64,000 bases of DNA from Chryseobacterium shigense (GCF_900156575.1 NZ_FTNY01000004.1:620001-684000), one strand, 5' to 3'; counted from the stretch's first letter, positions 1-9,778 are shown. The notes: a model not told the origin generated them from the letters alone. Numbers and translations: made by a program.

Positions 1-1299
1 GGAATTCCTTCAGGTGAAAAATTAATGAGTATCGATTTCAGACCTGCTACGGGAGAACTTTACGCTTTATCCAATGCCAGTAAATTATATATTATCAATA
101 CAACTTCTGCCTCTGCAAGAGTAGTAAGTTCTACTGCTTTCACTCCTGCTGTTTCCGGAACGATAGCTTCTATTGATTTTAATCCAACGGTTGACAGAAT
201 CCGTTTGGTAAGTAATTCAGGGCAAAATTTAAGACTGCATCCAGAAACTGGAGCTGTTGCCGCTACCGATACGAATATAACTGGTACAGGAACACCGAGC
301 ATTGCCGGAGTAGCTTATACCAACAGCAAAGCCGGAGCTTCTTCTACTGTTTTATATGACATTGATCCCGTTTCAGGAAAACTTTTTAAGCAAGATCCTC
401 CCAATAACGGAACTTTGGTAGAAGTTGGAAATCTTGGAGCGACATTCTCCGGACAGGCTGCTTTTGACATTAAGTATGATAACAGTACCGCATTGGTTGC
501 TTTAAGTGATAAGCTGCACATTTTAGATTTAAACAGCGGCAAAACAACTTTTATAGGCTCTCTTCAACAGGCTGTTATTGATCTTGCGATTCCTACTGAA
601 GCGGTAGCTTATGCTATTGACAATTCGAACAATCTTCAGATATTTAATCCGAACAGTCCGATGCCTGTGTCCAAAGCTGTAACCGGATTACAAACGGGAG
701 AGAGTATTTTAGGTATAGATTTCCGTCCTTTAAATGCACAATTGTATGCTCTGGGAAGCTCAAGCAGAATTTATACTATTAATTTGGGAACGGGCGCCGC
801 TACCGCTATAGGAAGTTCACCATTTGCTACTTTACTTGCAGGAACAGATTTTGGATTTGACTTTAATCCGGTTGTTGACAAAATACGTGTCGTGAGTAAC
901 ACTGGACAAAATCTTCGTTTAGATCCTGTTACCGGAGGTATCACCGCTGTTGACACCACTCTAAATCCTGTAGGCGCCATGATTAGCGCAGCAGCTTATA
1001 CCAACAATTTTGCAGGAACAACTGCTACTACTCTATTTGTAATCGACCATAATACGGATAAGCTGTATCAGCAAAATCCGCCGAACAACGGAACTTTAGT
1101 GGAAACAGGTTCTTTAGGAATTAATATTACCAATGCCAATGGTTTTGATATCGGAAGTGTAAGCCAAAAAGCTTATTTAATGGCTACCGTTGGAACCTCA
1201 ACGAAACTGTATTCCATCAACACTACCAACGGAGCTGCTACAGCGGTTTCTGATTATCCTAATACCGTAAAAGCTTTTGCTGTAGGGCTAGGATTCTAA
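1..1299 (+). CDS. DUF4394 domain-containing protein, 5'-truncated by window edge
   Basis: The frame is open from base 1 (reads GIPSGEKLMSIDFRP), so the ATG at 25 is internal and the true start lies before the window. The visible part holds two tandem homologous halves, each starting with a (G)E-x-(L)-x-IDFRP motif (about residues 8 and 240) and running through DFNP-VD-IR-VSN-GQNLRL and DIDPVSGKLFKQ/VIDHNTDKLYQQ-PPNNGTLVE blocks. This is the beta-propeller-like DUF4394 pattern found in exported proteins. The function is unknown. No T9SS sorting tail is present at the C-terminus, which ends in KAFAVGLGF. It converges on the minus-strand efflux operon. Confidence 0.85.
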   Translation, partial: GIPSGEKLMSIDFRPATGELYALSNASKLYIINTTSASARVVSSTAFTPAVSGTIASIDFNPTVDRIRLVSNSGQNLRLHPETGAVAATDTNITGTGTPSIAGVAYTNSKAGASSTVLYDIDPVSGKLFKQDPPNNGTLVEVGNLGATFSGQAAFDIKYDNSTALVALSDKLHILDLNSGKTTFIGSLQQAVIDLAIPTEAVAYAIDNSNNLQIFNPNSPMPVSKAVTGLQTGESILGIDFRPLNAQLYALGSSSRIYTINLGTGAATAIGSSPFATLLAGTDFGFDFNPVVDKIRVVSNTGQNLRLDPVTGGITAVDTTLNPVGAMISAAAYTNNFAGTTATTLFVIDHNTDKLYQQNPPNNGTLVETGSLGINITNANGFDIGSVSQKAYLMATVGTSTKLYSINTTNGAATAVSDYPNTVKAFAVGLGF

Positions 1300-1329
1300 A
1301 AGACTCATAGTTATTATTTCAATACTGCA

Positions 1330-1358
1330 AAGCGCGGAAAACAATGTTTTCCGCGCTT
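1330..1358. terminator. Hairpin between convergent DUF4394 gene and czcA
   Basis: A perfect 13-bp stem (AAGCGCGGAAAAC and its complement) with a 3-nt AAT loop lies 31 nt after the DUF4394 stop and 24 nt before the czcA stop. There is no clear T-run on either side, so it may act as a bidirectional stop or as an mRNA 3'-end stabiliser. Confidence 0.6.
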
Positions 1359-1381
1359 CGCTTATATAGATAGAAGAAATA

Positions 1382-4300
1382 TTAAATCTGCTGGGACTTC
1401 TTCGTCCTGTTAAAGATCCAGAATATAATCGGGAAGATCAGCAGGGTTAATACAGTGGCTGTAATCAATCCTCCGATAATCACGATCGCCAAAGGTTTCT
1501 GGGATTCTGATCCGATACCGGTAGACAATGCGGCAGGCATTAATCCTATTGAAGCCATCAGTGCAGTCATAATAACGGGCCGCGTTCTGGATTTTACCCC
1601 ATTTAATATGGCATTATCCAAACTTAATCCACTTTTAACATTTTGATGGAACTCTGTGATCAGGATTACTCCGTTCTGTATACAGATTCCGAGTAGGGCA
1701 ATCATTCCAACTCCGGCAGAAATTCCAAAGTTCATTCTGGTGATATGAAGGGCAATAATTCCCCCAATCAATGCAAAAGGAACGTTGGCCAATACCAGCA
1801 ATGAATCTTTCATGTTTCCGAAAAGGATGAACAGTAAGAAGAAAATACCCAAAATACTGATCGGAACTACTTGCGCCAATCGGTGTGAAGCTCTCTGCTG
1901 ATTTTCAAACTGACCTGTCCAGCCAATGGAATACCCATCAGGCAAATCCACATGGGCCACTTTTTTCTGGGCATCGGCAATGGTACTTCCTAAATCCCGG
2001 TCACGGATTGAGAATTTTACGCCGATATATCTTTTAATATCATCTCTGTAAATGAATGCTGCTCCGTTGTCTTTTACAATGGTACTGATCTCTTTCAGCG
2101 GAATCTTGGCACCGTCCTGTGTAGGAACCATCAGAGAAGCAATATCGTTTTCATCTTTTCTGTATTCCTGAGAATAGCGGAGACGGATCGGGAATTTCCT
2201 TTCGCCATCAAACATTTCTGAAGCCGTTTTACCTCCGAAAGCCATTTCCAGTACAGATTGTGCATCATCCGGCATCACACCGTAAGCAGCCATTTTATCT
2301 CTGTCCAGCACTACGCTTACTTCCGGCTGACCGATATTTTTAATGATTCCCGGATCTTTTACCCCGTCTACATCTTTGATCTGTTTTAAAACTTGATCAG
2401 CCAATTTATCAAGGGTTTCGAGATTATCACCATAGATTTTAATTCCATTCTCTGCCTTGAAACCGGCTACCGCTTCTGCAACGTTATCTGAAATAGGCTG
2501 GGAATAATTAAATGTAATGCCTTGGTAACTTCTGAGTTTTTTATCGATTTCCTCAATCAATTCTTCGTAGCTGATCTTACGTTTCCATTCATCTTTAGGT
2601 TTAAGATTGACAGCAAATTGTACGAATCCAAATCCATTCGGGTCTGTTCCGTCGTTACTTCTTCCGGTTTGAGCCAGAACATCAGTCACCTCAGAAAAGC
2701 TCATGATGTCTTTTTTTAGAAGGTCAGCTGTTTTCAAGGATTCTTTTAGTGATGAACTCATCGGCATTTCTGCAGTGATCCATAATGAGCCTTCATTCAG
2801 CTGCGGCAGGAATTCTGTTCCTAAGAATTTTCCTGAAAATAAGGTTACCATCATAAAAGATACCGCAACAATTAAACTCATTTTTTTATGTTTAAAAGTA
2901 TAGTTGAATCCTTTCAATACAATTCTGTCCCAGAAATTCACAAATGGATTGTTCTTTTCCCTAACATTCTTATTGAGTAGAAGATGGGATAGAACAGGAA
3001 CCAGGGTGAGTGTAAAAATCAATGCTCCTATTAAGGCAAATCCTAATGTAAATGCCAATGGTGAGAACATTTTACCTTCTACTTTCTGGAAAGAGAAAAT
3101 AGGGATCAGCGAGGTGATAATGATTAATTTTGAAAAGAAGATGGCTTTTCCTAAACCTGTTCCGGTCTGTTTGATCCAGCCTCCTTTTGAAAGTTTATTA
3201 AACTTTTCTGTTCCATATTTAAGGGCTTTATGGTCGAGCATCACAAAGAGCCCTTCCACCATGACGACGGCTCCGTCTATAATAATCCCGAAATCTACCG
3301 CTCCCAATGAAAGCAGGTTCGCACTCATCCCGGCCAGTTTTAAACATAAAAATGCAAACAGCAATGATAAAGGAATGATAATAGAAACAATAAATGTCGT
3401 TCTCCAGTCTGCCATAAAGATCAAAACGATTACTGTAACGAGGATGATTCCTTCAATCAGGTTGTGCATTACAGTATGAGTTGTAAAGTCCATCAGGTTG
3501 TCCCGGTCGTAGAATGTGACCATTTTGACATCTTTCGGAAGTATTTTTTCATTAAGTTCTTTAATCTTGGCTTTTACCCCAACGAGAACTTCACGTGGGT
3601 TTTCCCCTTTCCTCATCACAACGATTCCTTCTACGGTATCCTCATGTTTATTAAGGCCTGCCTGCCCAACTCTAGGCATGGAACTTTCATGAACATCTGC
3701 TACATATCTTACCAATACAGGATTTCCACTGTCATTCTGAATGGTAATATTTCCAATGTCTGCAACAGATTTTACAAGACCTATTCCTCTTACCACATAA
3801 GCCTGACCATTTTTTTCAATAACGTCACCCCCTACATTTAAATTACTTTTCGTTACAGCGTCATAGACCTGAAGAGGAGTAAGATTATATTTATCCAAAG
3901 CTCTCGGATCGATACTTAGTTCAAAAACTTTATCCTGTCCTCCGAAAACATTGATGTCTGCTACGCCCGGAACTCCTCTCAGCGCCCGGTCGATCACCCA
4001 GTTTTGCAGGGTTAACAGCTCTCTGGAATCTTTTGTTTTACTTTCCAGTGTATATCTGAAAATTTCCCCGGTAGGCCCGTAGGGTGGCTGAACTTCCGGA
4101 TCCACCTCATCAGGAAGGCTTACGGTTCTTAATTGGTTATTGACCTGATTTCTGGCAAAAGTATCATCCACCCCGTCGTCAAAAAGAATTTTAACAATAG
4201 AGAGACCAAACATCGTGGTACTTCTCACACTTGTTTTCTTCTGAACCGGACTCATGGCCAATTCGATAGGGGTCGTGACAAAACGTTCTACTTCTTCTGC

Positions 4301-4480
4301 ACTTCGTCCATTCCATTGGGTTATAATAACAATCTGGGTATTGGTCACATCGGGGAAGGCTTCAATGGGCATATTTTTGAAGCTTATAAAACCTGCAATG
4401 GCCAAAATAGCTACCCAGATAAAGGTAAATGCTTTGTTTTTTAGCGAGAAAGCAATTATATTTTTAATGAATTTATTCAT
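1382..4480 (-). CDS. czcA: CzcA/CusA-family heavy-metal RND efflux permease
   Basis: At 1,032 residues this is the usual length for the inner-membrane pump of a tripartite metal exporter. The N-terminus is a hydrophobic helix (about residues 13-33) followed by the periplasmic porter domain. Near residue 400 the fourth membrane segment carries DFGIIIDGAVVMVEG, matching the DFGxxxDGAxxxxE proton-relay pattern of the Co/Zn/Cd (HME1) subgroup rather than the Cu/Ag subgroup. Hydrophobic blocks near 340-500 and 870-1020 give the expected twelve-helix layout. It is the last gene of a minus-strand set tolC-like, adaptor, pump, 170 nt after the adaptor. The substrate metal is inferred from the motif only. 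Confidence 0.93.
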   Translation of the reverse strand: MNKFIKNIIAFSLKNKAFTFIWVAILAIAGFISFKNMPIEAFPDVTNTQIVIITQWNGRSAEEVERFVTTPIELAMSPVQKKTSVRSTTMFGLSIVKILFDDGVDDTFARNQVNNQLRTVSLPDEVDPEVQPPYGPTGEIFRYTLESKTKDSRELLTLQNWVIDRALRGVPGVADINVFGGQDKVFELSIDPRALDKYNLTPLQVYDAVTKSNLNVGGDVIEKNGQAYVVRGIGLVKSVADIGNITIQNDSGNPVLVRYVADVHESSMPRVGQAGLNKHEDTVEGIVVMRKGENPREVLVGVKAKIKELNEKILPKDVKMVTFYDRDNLMDFTTHTVMHNLIEGIILVTVIVLIFMADWRTTFIVSIIIPLSLLFAFLCLKLAGMSANLLSLGAVDFGIIIDGAVVMVEGLFVMLDHKALKYGTEKFNKLSKGGWIKQTGTGLGKAIFFSKLIIITSLIPIFSFQKVEGKMFSPLAFTLGFALIGALIFTLTLVPVLSHLLLNKNVREKNNPFVNFWDRIVLKGFNYTFKHKKMSLIVAVSFMMVTLFSGKFLGTEFLPQLNEGSLWITAEMPMSSSLKESLKTADLLKKDIMSFSEVTDVLAQTGRSNDGTDPNGFGFVQFAVNLKPKDEWKRKISYEELIEEIDKKLRSYQGITFNYSQPISDNVAEAVAGFKAENGIKIYGDNLETLDKLADQVLKQIKDVDGVKDPGIIKNIGQPEVSVVLDRDKMAAYGVMPDDAQSVLEMAFGGKTASEMFDGERKFPIRLRYSQEYRKDENDIASLMVPTQDGAKIPLKEISTIVKDNGAAFIYRDDIKRYIGVKFSIRDRDLGSTIADAQKKVAHVDLPDGYSIGWTGQFENQQRASHRLAQVVPISILGIFFLLFILFGNMKDSLLVLANVPFALIGGIIALHITRMNFGISAGVGMIALLGICIQNGVILITEFHQNVKSGLSLDNAILNGVKSRTRPVIMTALMASIGLMPAALSTGIGSESQKPLAIVIIGGLITATVLTLLIFPIIFWIFNRTKKSQQI

Positions 4481-4650
4481 GATAGATTAAATTGGTGACC
4501 TAAAAAAGCCGTTGAAAGAAATATTGGATTTGATGGTGAAAATTTCAAACGCCGGAAGCGCAAAATAGATTTATTAGTGAACCTAACTTAAGTTTGCAAA
4601 GTCGTTCTACTCAGCAGAACCCAATACATTTAATTCATTGTAGACAACTG

Positions 4651-5736
4651 TTAACTGTTCAGAGATCGATAAATCAGCAACTGATTGTTGGTAATTACTT
4701 GTTCTCCTTCGGACAATCCATCTGCGATGTAGGTGATCTCCCCTACCTGCTTTACTATTTTTATTTCTTTAACTTTTATATCGGTTCTGGATTTGAAAAC
4801 CACCACAAAACTTCTGTTGTCATCAAAAATCACTGCTTTTGATGGTACGGTAAGTGCTGTATTGTTTTCGGAACTTGACACTTTAATGGTTGCTTTACTT
4901 TCCGGAATCAAAAGACCGTTTGCATTATCCAATACGACTCTTGCCTGCATGGAGTTGGTTTCCGGATCGATGATTTTGAATATTTTATCAATTCTTCCGT
5001 CAAAAATTTTATCCGGATAAGACAGCGTGGAAACCTGTGCTTTCATTCCGAGGCTTATTTTTTCGATATCAGCTTCATTAACGTTCATGATCGCCCATAC
5101 ATTTGTCGTGTTGGCTACATCAAAAATATTTTCGCTTCTGTCACTTCTCAGCTGCATATCTTTATTAATATTCTTCTGAACAATATATCCGCTGATGGGG
5201 GCTACCACACTGTAAATATTTCCTTTCTTCACATTGTAAACTGTACTTACTGCCGTGGCTCTCTGCATCTGGTCCTGGGCTTTCTGCAATACGCTTTTGG
5301 CCTCAAGGACTTCCCTTTCTGTATTCAGTTTGCCTTCGTACATTTCTTTGGCAACGCGTAAGTTATTTTGAGCCACTACCATATCGGTCTTTGCATCACT
5401 TACATCTTTTTGAACTTCAGCCAGCTCCGTACTTCTGATGGTGGCCAGCACCTGCCCTTTTTTCACATAATCTCCAAGTTCAGCGTTTACGCTCAAAACA
5501 TTTCCGCCTACCAATGGATAAACATCAATATAGCTGTTCTTGTCTGCAGAAATTTTTCCATAAAAACTATATTGGTCTTCTATGTTTTTTCTCTCTGCTT
5601 TAGCTAAAGAGATAGAGTTGAGCATGGTGTTGCTGAGTTCAAAACCTTTTTTGGCCTGTGGCGCTTTTTCTTCTTCTTTTTTTGCACATGACAACAAAGA
5701 CAGGGCTATCAGTACAGGGATTATATATTTTTTCAT
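4651..5736 (-). CDS. czcB: RND efflux periplasmic adaptor (CzcB-like membrane fusion lipoprotein)
   Basis: This 361-residue protein starts with a lipoprotein signal peptide and lipobox (LLSCAKKEEEK, Cys near 17). It then shows biotinyl-lipoyl halves (VYPLVGGNVLSVNAELGDYVKKGQVLATI and YSVVAPISGYIVQKNI) around a coiled-coil hairpin (about residues 105-170), and a beta-barrel domain (about 210-290). This is the standard architecture of adaptors bridging an RND pump to an outer-membrane channel. No His-rich N-terminal metal-binding stretch is visible. Only 3 nt separate it from the upstream tolC-like gene, so the two are surely co-transcribed. Confidence 0.92.
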   Translation of the reverse strand: MKKYIIPVLIALSLLSCAKKEEEKAPQAKKGFELSNTMLNSISLAKAERKNIEDQYSFYGKISADKNSYIDVYPLVGGNVLSVNAELGDYVKKGQVLATIRSTELAEVQKDVSDAKTDMVVAQNNLRVAKEMYEGKLNTEREVLEAKSVLQKAQDQMQRATAVSTVYNVKKGNIYSVVAPISGYIVQKNINKDMQLRSDRSENIFDVANTTNVWAIMNVNEADIEKISLGMKAQVSTLSYPDKIFDGRIDKIFKIIDPETNSMQARVVLDNANGLLIPESKATIKVSSSENNTALTVPSKAVIFDDNRSFVVVFKSRTDIKVKEIKIVKQVGEITYIADGLSEGEQVITNNQLLIYRSLNS

Positions 5737-5739
5737 TGC

Positions 5740-6981
5740 TTAATAGAAGATTTTCGTTTGTATTAGTTGATTAAGTTGTTCTGCAGACTGCATGATCTCA
5801 TTCTTCATATCGTAGATCTGGAGCGCTGTTTCCCGGTAGCTGTCCATAAAATCTGTAAACTCTATGAGGTTGACGTTCCCTTTTCTGAAATTTTTCAGCA
5901 TTCCGTCATACACCAGTTCCATATTGCTAAGATCTGTGGCTTTAATTTCTGCAAGCTGATCATATTGACTTTTCCATGTTTTATAAGCAGCCTGAACTTT
6001 AGTTTCAAGATTTAGTTTCTGGTATTCTGCATTTTTCTGGTTTTGCTGAATCGCATAATTGGCTTTTTCCACATTTCCTTGATTGGACTTCCATAACGGC
6101 AAAGGAATTCCCAACATAAGATTCACTTCATTTTTAAAGGTTCCCCCATTCTGGTCCCATCCGGCGCCTACATTCAGATCCGGAACATTAAGGGATTTCT
6201 GCCACTGGGAATACAGTTTACTGTTGTCAATTAGTTTTAGAAAATAGAGATAGTCGGAATTATTTTCCAGTGCCTTTTTCTTTAATTCATTTTCGTCTCC
6301 GAAAGGTTGTGCAGCAAGAATTTCTTTGGCATCGGCATCAGAAAGCTGTGGTTCTATATCATCGGAGATTCCGGTAAGTACTTTTAAATTCTGCTCAAAT
6401 TCCAGAATATTCTTATTGATCCCCAGTTTGTCATTATTAAGCTGAATGACTAAACTCTGTAGTCTGACTTCATCCTTTAGAGAAACGTTTCCTTTGGCAG
6501 ACTGAACACGGTAAGCACTGAGCAGATCGTTCATATAGCCAAGCTGCTTATTGGTGTTCCCGAGTTTCAATTTCTCGTAATACAGATTGAAATAAGTAGC
6601 ATGAAGCTGGGTTCTAAGATCTACCAGAAGTTGTGAAAACTGAAGCTGGGCAAGCTCTTTGTTTGATTTCGAGAAAGCGATTTCATTTTTCTTTTTCCCA
6701 CCCATATAGATAAGCTGGGTAATCTGAGCTCCTTTAGCGCTTCCTATATCAAAAACCTTTTTGCCTTCAGGATTATAGGCATTGATTTGCCCGCTCAACT
6801 GTGGGAGCTCCCAAATCTTAGCCTGCAGAATATCTGCATCAGCCATATTGATATTGTACTGCTCTGCAAGCAGCTGGAGATTGTTTTTTTGAAATGCCTC
6901 TTCACAGTCTGAAAGCGACATTTGCTGCTGCCCTGCCATGAATGAGGAAATGGCAATCAACAGCCCTGCAATTTTGTTCAT
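5740..6981 (-). CDS. czcC: TolC-family outer-membrane efflux protein (CzcC-like)
   Basis: The start at 6981 (MNKIAGLLIAISSFMAGQQ) is preferred because it gives a clean signal peptide; the frame extends seven codons further to 7002. The mature protein (about 413 residues in all) is mostly long amphipathic helices in two repeats, as in TolC/CzcC trimeric channels. It contains segments such as NAYNPEGKKVFDIGSAKGAQITQLIYMGGKKKNEI and, in the second half, NLMLGIPLPLWKSNQGNVEKANYAI. It is first in the czcC-czcB-czcA operon. The preceding 300 nt separate it from the sensor kinase gene on the same strand, which likely regulates it. Confidence 0.9.
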   Translation of the reverse strand: MNKIAGLLIAISSFMAGQQQMSLSDCEEAFQKNNLQLLAEQYNINMADADILQAKIWELPQLSGQINAYNPEGKKVFDIGSAKGAQITQLIYMGGKKKNEIAFSKSNKELAQLQFSQLLVDLRTQLHATYFNLYYEKLKLGNTNKQLGYMNDLLSAYRVQSAKGNVSLKDEVRLQSLVIQLNNDKLGINKNILEFEQNLKVLTGISDDIEPQLSDADAKEILAAQPFGDENELKKKALENNSDYLYFLKLIDNSKLYSQWQKSLNVPDLNVGAGWDQNGGTFKNEVNLMLGIPLPLWKSNQGNVEKANYAIQQNQKNAEYQKLNLETKVQAAYKTWKSQYDQLAEIKATDLSNMELVYDGMLKNFRKGNVNLIEFTDFMDSYRETALQIYDMKNEIMQSAEQLNQLIQTKIFY

Positions 6982-7288
6982 TATTTTCTTTTTAAAATAC
7001 AAAATTGCTTTTATACGATTAAAACGAACTTAAAGAACCATTAAAAAAAAATTAAATTTCCCATGAATACTATGATTTTCAAAAGTTTTAATTGGGTTAT
7101 TATTCAGTTTTTTATCCCTGAGTGTTGAATTTTTATGTTAAATTTAATTTCTGGTTTAACTAAAAATTAACATTAATTGGCAGTTAGCAATCCCGTAAAA
7201 GGGTTATTCTTAAACTATTGTTTAAAAATAATATACTATTCGCTCTGGTAAAAGTATTGCCAAAAAAACAGGTAATTGATAATCAGGA
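6982..7288. other. Intergenic region upstream of the efflux operon
   Basis: This AT-rich gap lies between the histidine kinase stop and the tolC-like start. It should hold the efflux operon promoter and the response-regulator binding sites. I could not identify an exact TAnnTTTG element in the minus direction. A run of adenines and repeated TTAAA-type words (about 7055-7170) are the only notable sequence. No gene is visible. Confidence 0.5.
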
Positions 7289-8653
7289 CTATTTAGTAAA
7301 AGTCACACTGAATTTGTTGAGATTTTCAGCCGGGGAAGAATAGATGATGATGGCTCCATGGTATTCAAGGATCCTTTTGACAATCCTTAGACCGAGACCG
7401 GACCCTGAAATATTTTGAGAATTATTTCCTCTCATAAAAGCTTCAAATAGTTTTGCCTGCTCTTCTTCAGGAATTGTATTTCCGTGGGACATCACATCCA
7501 CCGTAAGCTGCTCGTTGTTTTCCGTGATTAAAACATCCACTTCCGTATCGTCAGAATATACGGCAGCATTTTTAAAGAGATTAATAAAGACAATTACCAG
7601 GAGAGAATGAATACCTCCTATGGTCAGAAGTCCGTTTTCTGAGGTATCTTCAGAAATGAGGAAATCCAGCTTCAGGGTAGGATAACTTTTTTCTACCGCT
7701 TCGAAGGCTTCAAAGATCACTTCATCAATTCTCACTTCCTCATAAATACTCTGAATGTTCTCTTTGTCGAATTTGGTAAGCAGCAAAAGAGAATTGGTGA
7801 GATCAGATAACTGATAAACATCACGCTGGATCTGCTTTAAAGAAATCAGGGTTTCCGGAGAATGTTGTTCGAATTTGATCAGGTTTTCAAGCTGAAATGC
7901 CATTCTTGTAATAGGCGTTCTGATTTCATGAGAGGCACTTGCTGTAAAATCTTTTTGCGACTGAAAGACATCATCCAACCTCGCGATCATGGTATTAAAG
8001 GATTTAGCTAAGACATTGATTTCATCATTAGACTCCTGGACCGGAATCTGCTTGGTTAGTTTATGGGCTGTAACCTCTGAAATTTCAGTATTCAGATCTT
8101 CTAAAGGACGCAAAAACTGCCCCATAAAATAGTAACTGAAAAAGCCGATCAAAAGGGTACTCATCACATAAGCTGTAATCAAAAGATACTTAAGATATTC
8201 CAGTTTTGATTTTCCGTTGGTATCAAAAGCACTGGTGAGAATATAATAATTTTCGCCATTGATATTCCGAAGGGCTGCGTAGATTTCAGGAACCGTTTTC
8301 TCAGTGTATATAATCTTCTTTTCATCCAGCTCTTTGAGAAGGGCACTATCCCAGGTAACATTCCGGTCTTTGATGGTGCTGTAGATTAGTTCTTTATCGC
8401 TGTTAAAAATCAGGATGGTTTCATTGAGAAGGATATTATCTGAGTTTTCATTAAAAAAGACGGGTGCTTCTTCTTCAAAGTCTTTAGACTTGGAAATGAA
8501 GTGAGAGGTAAATTCCAGACGCTGCCTGAATCTTTCTTTAAATTCATCTCTTCTAAAATCATTAAAGGACATATAGATCACTGCCATCACCATTGCAAAA
8601 AGCAGGGAAAAGGCTATACTAATCGTTAATGCTATCTTTCTCTTTAAAGACAT
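7289..8653 (-). CDS. Two-component sensor histidine kinase
   Basis: A 454-residue membrane kinase. A first membrane helix (about residues 8-28) and a second (about 156-178) flank a periplasmic sensor region of roughly 125 residues. HAMP follows (about 180-230), then a HisKA dimerisation domain with the phosphoacceptor motif SHEIRTP (near 240), and an HATPase domain with N-box NLFKNAAVYSD and G-box GSGLGLRIVKR. It starts directly next to the stop of the response regulator gene, so they form one operon. Position beside the metal efflux genes suggests a CzcS/CusS-like role in sensing periplasmic metal; that is inference. Confidence 0.93.
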   Translation of the reverse strand: MSLKRKIALTISIAFSLLFAMVMAVIYMSFNDFRRDEFKERFRQRLEFTSHFISKSKDFEEEAPVFFNENSDNILLNETILIFNSDKELIYSTIKDRNVTWDSALLKELDEKKIIYTEKTVPEIYAALRNINGENYYILTSAFDTNGKSKLEYLKYLLITAYVMSTLLIGFFSYYFMGQFLRPLEDLNTEISEVTAHKLTKQIPVQESNDEINVLAKSFNTMIARLDDVFQSQKDFTASASHEIRTPITRMAFQLENLIKFEQHSPETLISLKQIQRDVYQLSDLTNSLLLLTKFDKENIQSIYEEVRIDEVIFEAFEAVEKSYPTLKLDFLISEDTSENGLLTIGGIHSLLVIVFINLFKNAAVYSDDTEVDVLITENNEQLTVDVMSHGNTIPEEEQAKLFEAFMRGNNSQNISGSGLGLRIVKRILEYHGAIIIYSSPAENLNKFSVTFTK

Positions 8654-9334
8654 CTACAATGTACTTAGGTAATATCCAAAACCGGAACGCGTATGAATCA
8701 GTTTGAGTTTAAAATCTTTATCGATTTTTTTTCTCAAAAAATTGATGTAGACTTCTACCGTATTGGTATTCGTATTGAAATTATGCTCCCATACATGTTC
8801 GGTAATCTGTTGTTTGGAAACGGTTCTTCCCTGCGCTTCGGCAAGATAAACCAGCAGTTGAAATTCTTTCAGGGTAAGGGCTATCTCATTGCCTGCCCTA
8901 TAGACTTTTTGTTCAGTTTTGTTGATAATCAGGTCATCTACCCTGATGATATCCTGATCAGCAGTATCGGAGGGTGATTTTCTTCTCAGCAGTGAATTCA
9001 TTCTCAGCAAGAGTTCTTCAAACTGAAAAGGTTTTACCAGATAGTCATCGGCAAGCCGTGTGAATGCATCTTTTTTATCAGAAATATCTCCGTAAGCCGA
9101 AATAATGATGATGGGTGTATTCTTATCGAAAGAACGGATGGTCTGGCAAACATCAAGTCCGTTTATTTTGGGAACATTAATATCCAGTAGATACAGGTCA
9201 TAGGTATTGTTTTTAATCTGACGGAGAAAGGTTTCACCATCATAGATTTTGTCACAGGTAAAGTTGTTTGACTCTAAAAACCTGCAGAGTTCTGCAGAGA
9301 GAATAAGGTCATCTTCCAATAAAAGAATATTCAT
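8654..9334 (-). CDS. OmpR/PhoB-type response regulator
   Basis: The frame is open to 9391, but the ATG at 9334 (MNILLLEDDLILSAEL) matches the conserved start of receiver domains, giving 226 residues. The receiver domain has the acidic pair ED near 7-8, phosphoacceptor Asp in LYLLDINVPKING (near 51) and Lys in DDYLVKPFQ (near 101). The C-terminal winged-helix (about 130-226) includes LTLKEFQLLVYLAEAQGRTV and ends in the typical IHTRSGFGYYL. It pairs with the adjacent kinase and probably controls the czcCBA-like operon. A TATTTTTG word (9335-9342 complement) abuts the start and is too close to be a confident promoter. Confidence 0.92.
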   Translation of the reverse strand: MNILLLEDDLILSAELCRFLESNNFTCDKIYDGETFLRQIKNNTYDLYLLDINVPKINGLDVCQTIRSFDKNTPIIIISAYGDISDKKDAFTRLADDYLVKPFQFEELLLRMNSLLRRKSPSDTADQDIIRVDDLIINKTEQKVYRAGNEIALTLKEFQLLVYLAEAQGRTVSKQQITEHVWEHNFNTNTNTVEVYINFLRKKIDKDFKLKLIHTRSGFGYYLSTL

Positions 9335-9555
9335 CAAAAATATATTTGATACGAATTTAACGAAAATTTTATGATTATGGGTTAACGGCAAGGGGGATTA
9401 CAAAATTCGGAGCTTAATTTCGAAGAATACTTTCTCCCGGATTTTATCATTCCGGTTTGTCTGAGATCGCAAGCATTTGTAAGGAAAAAGAACTTGTTGT
9501 GTTTACGCAAAGCTCCTGTATGGATTCTTCTTTTTTTTAAATCTACATTTGGGAT

Positions 9556-9583
9556 AAAAAAAAATCCCGAAAGAAATTCGGGA
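9556..9583 (-). terminator. Terminator of the tRNA operon
   Basis: A 7-bp TCCCGAA stem with a 5-nt loop is followed on the minus strand by nine consecutive T residues, 9 nt beyond the tRNA-Thr(GGT) 3' end. In many Bacteroidota a tuf gene follows this tRNA set; here transcription apparently ends. Confidence 0.8.
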
Positions 9584-9591
9584 AATTTGAG

Positions 9592-9663
9592 AGCCAACTA
9601 CGGGACTTGAACCCGTGACCTCTTCCTTACCAAGGAAGCACTCTACCGCTGAGCTAAGTCGGC
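9592..9663 (-). tRNA. tRNA-Thr(GGT)
   Basis: Complete cloverleaf of 72 nt. Acceptor GCCGACT pairs with AGTTGGC (one G-U). The anticodon stem CTTCC/GGAAG closes the loop TTGGTAA, giving anticodon GGT. The T-loop is GTTCAAGTC. No CCA is encoded. It is the promoter-distal member of the cluster. Confidence 0.95.
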
Positions 9664-9670
9664 ACTAACT

Positions 9671-9704
9671 AAAAAAATCACACTAATCAGCGTGATTTTT
9701 TTTT
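9671..9704 (-). terminator. Hairpin between tRNA-Gly and tRNA-Thr(GGT)
   Basis: An AAAATCAC/GTGATTTT 8-bp stem with a 10-nt loop has A and T tracts on both sides, so it resembles an intrinsic terminator in either direction. Lying inside the tRNA run, it may cause partial termination or serve as a processing site. Confidence 0.45.
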
Positions 9705-9705
9705 G

Positions 9706-9778
9706 AGCGGAAGACGAGGGTCGAACTCGCGACATTCAGCTTGGAAGGCTGACGCTCTACCAACTGAGCTACTTCCGC
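9706..9778 (-). tRNA. tRNA-Gly(TCC), copy 2
   Basis: 73 nt. Acceptor GCGGAAG/CTTCCGC is perfect. Anticodon stem TCAGC/GCTGA surrounds loop CTTCCAA, anticodon TCC. The sequence is identical to the copy at 10136-10208. No encoded CCA. Confidence 0.96.

Noticed and set aside
2904..3479. 191-codon plus-strand ORF
   Set aside because: It is entirely antisense within the czcA-like gene, whose frame is confirmed by motifs.
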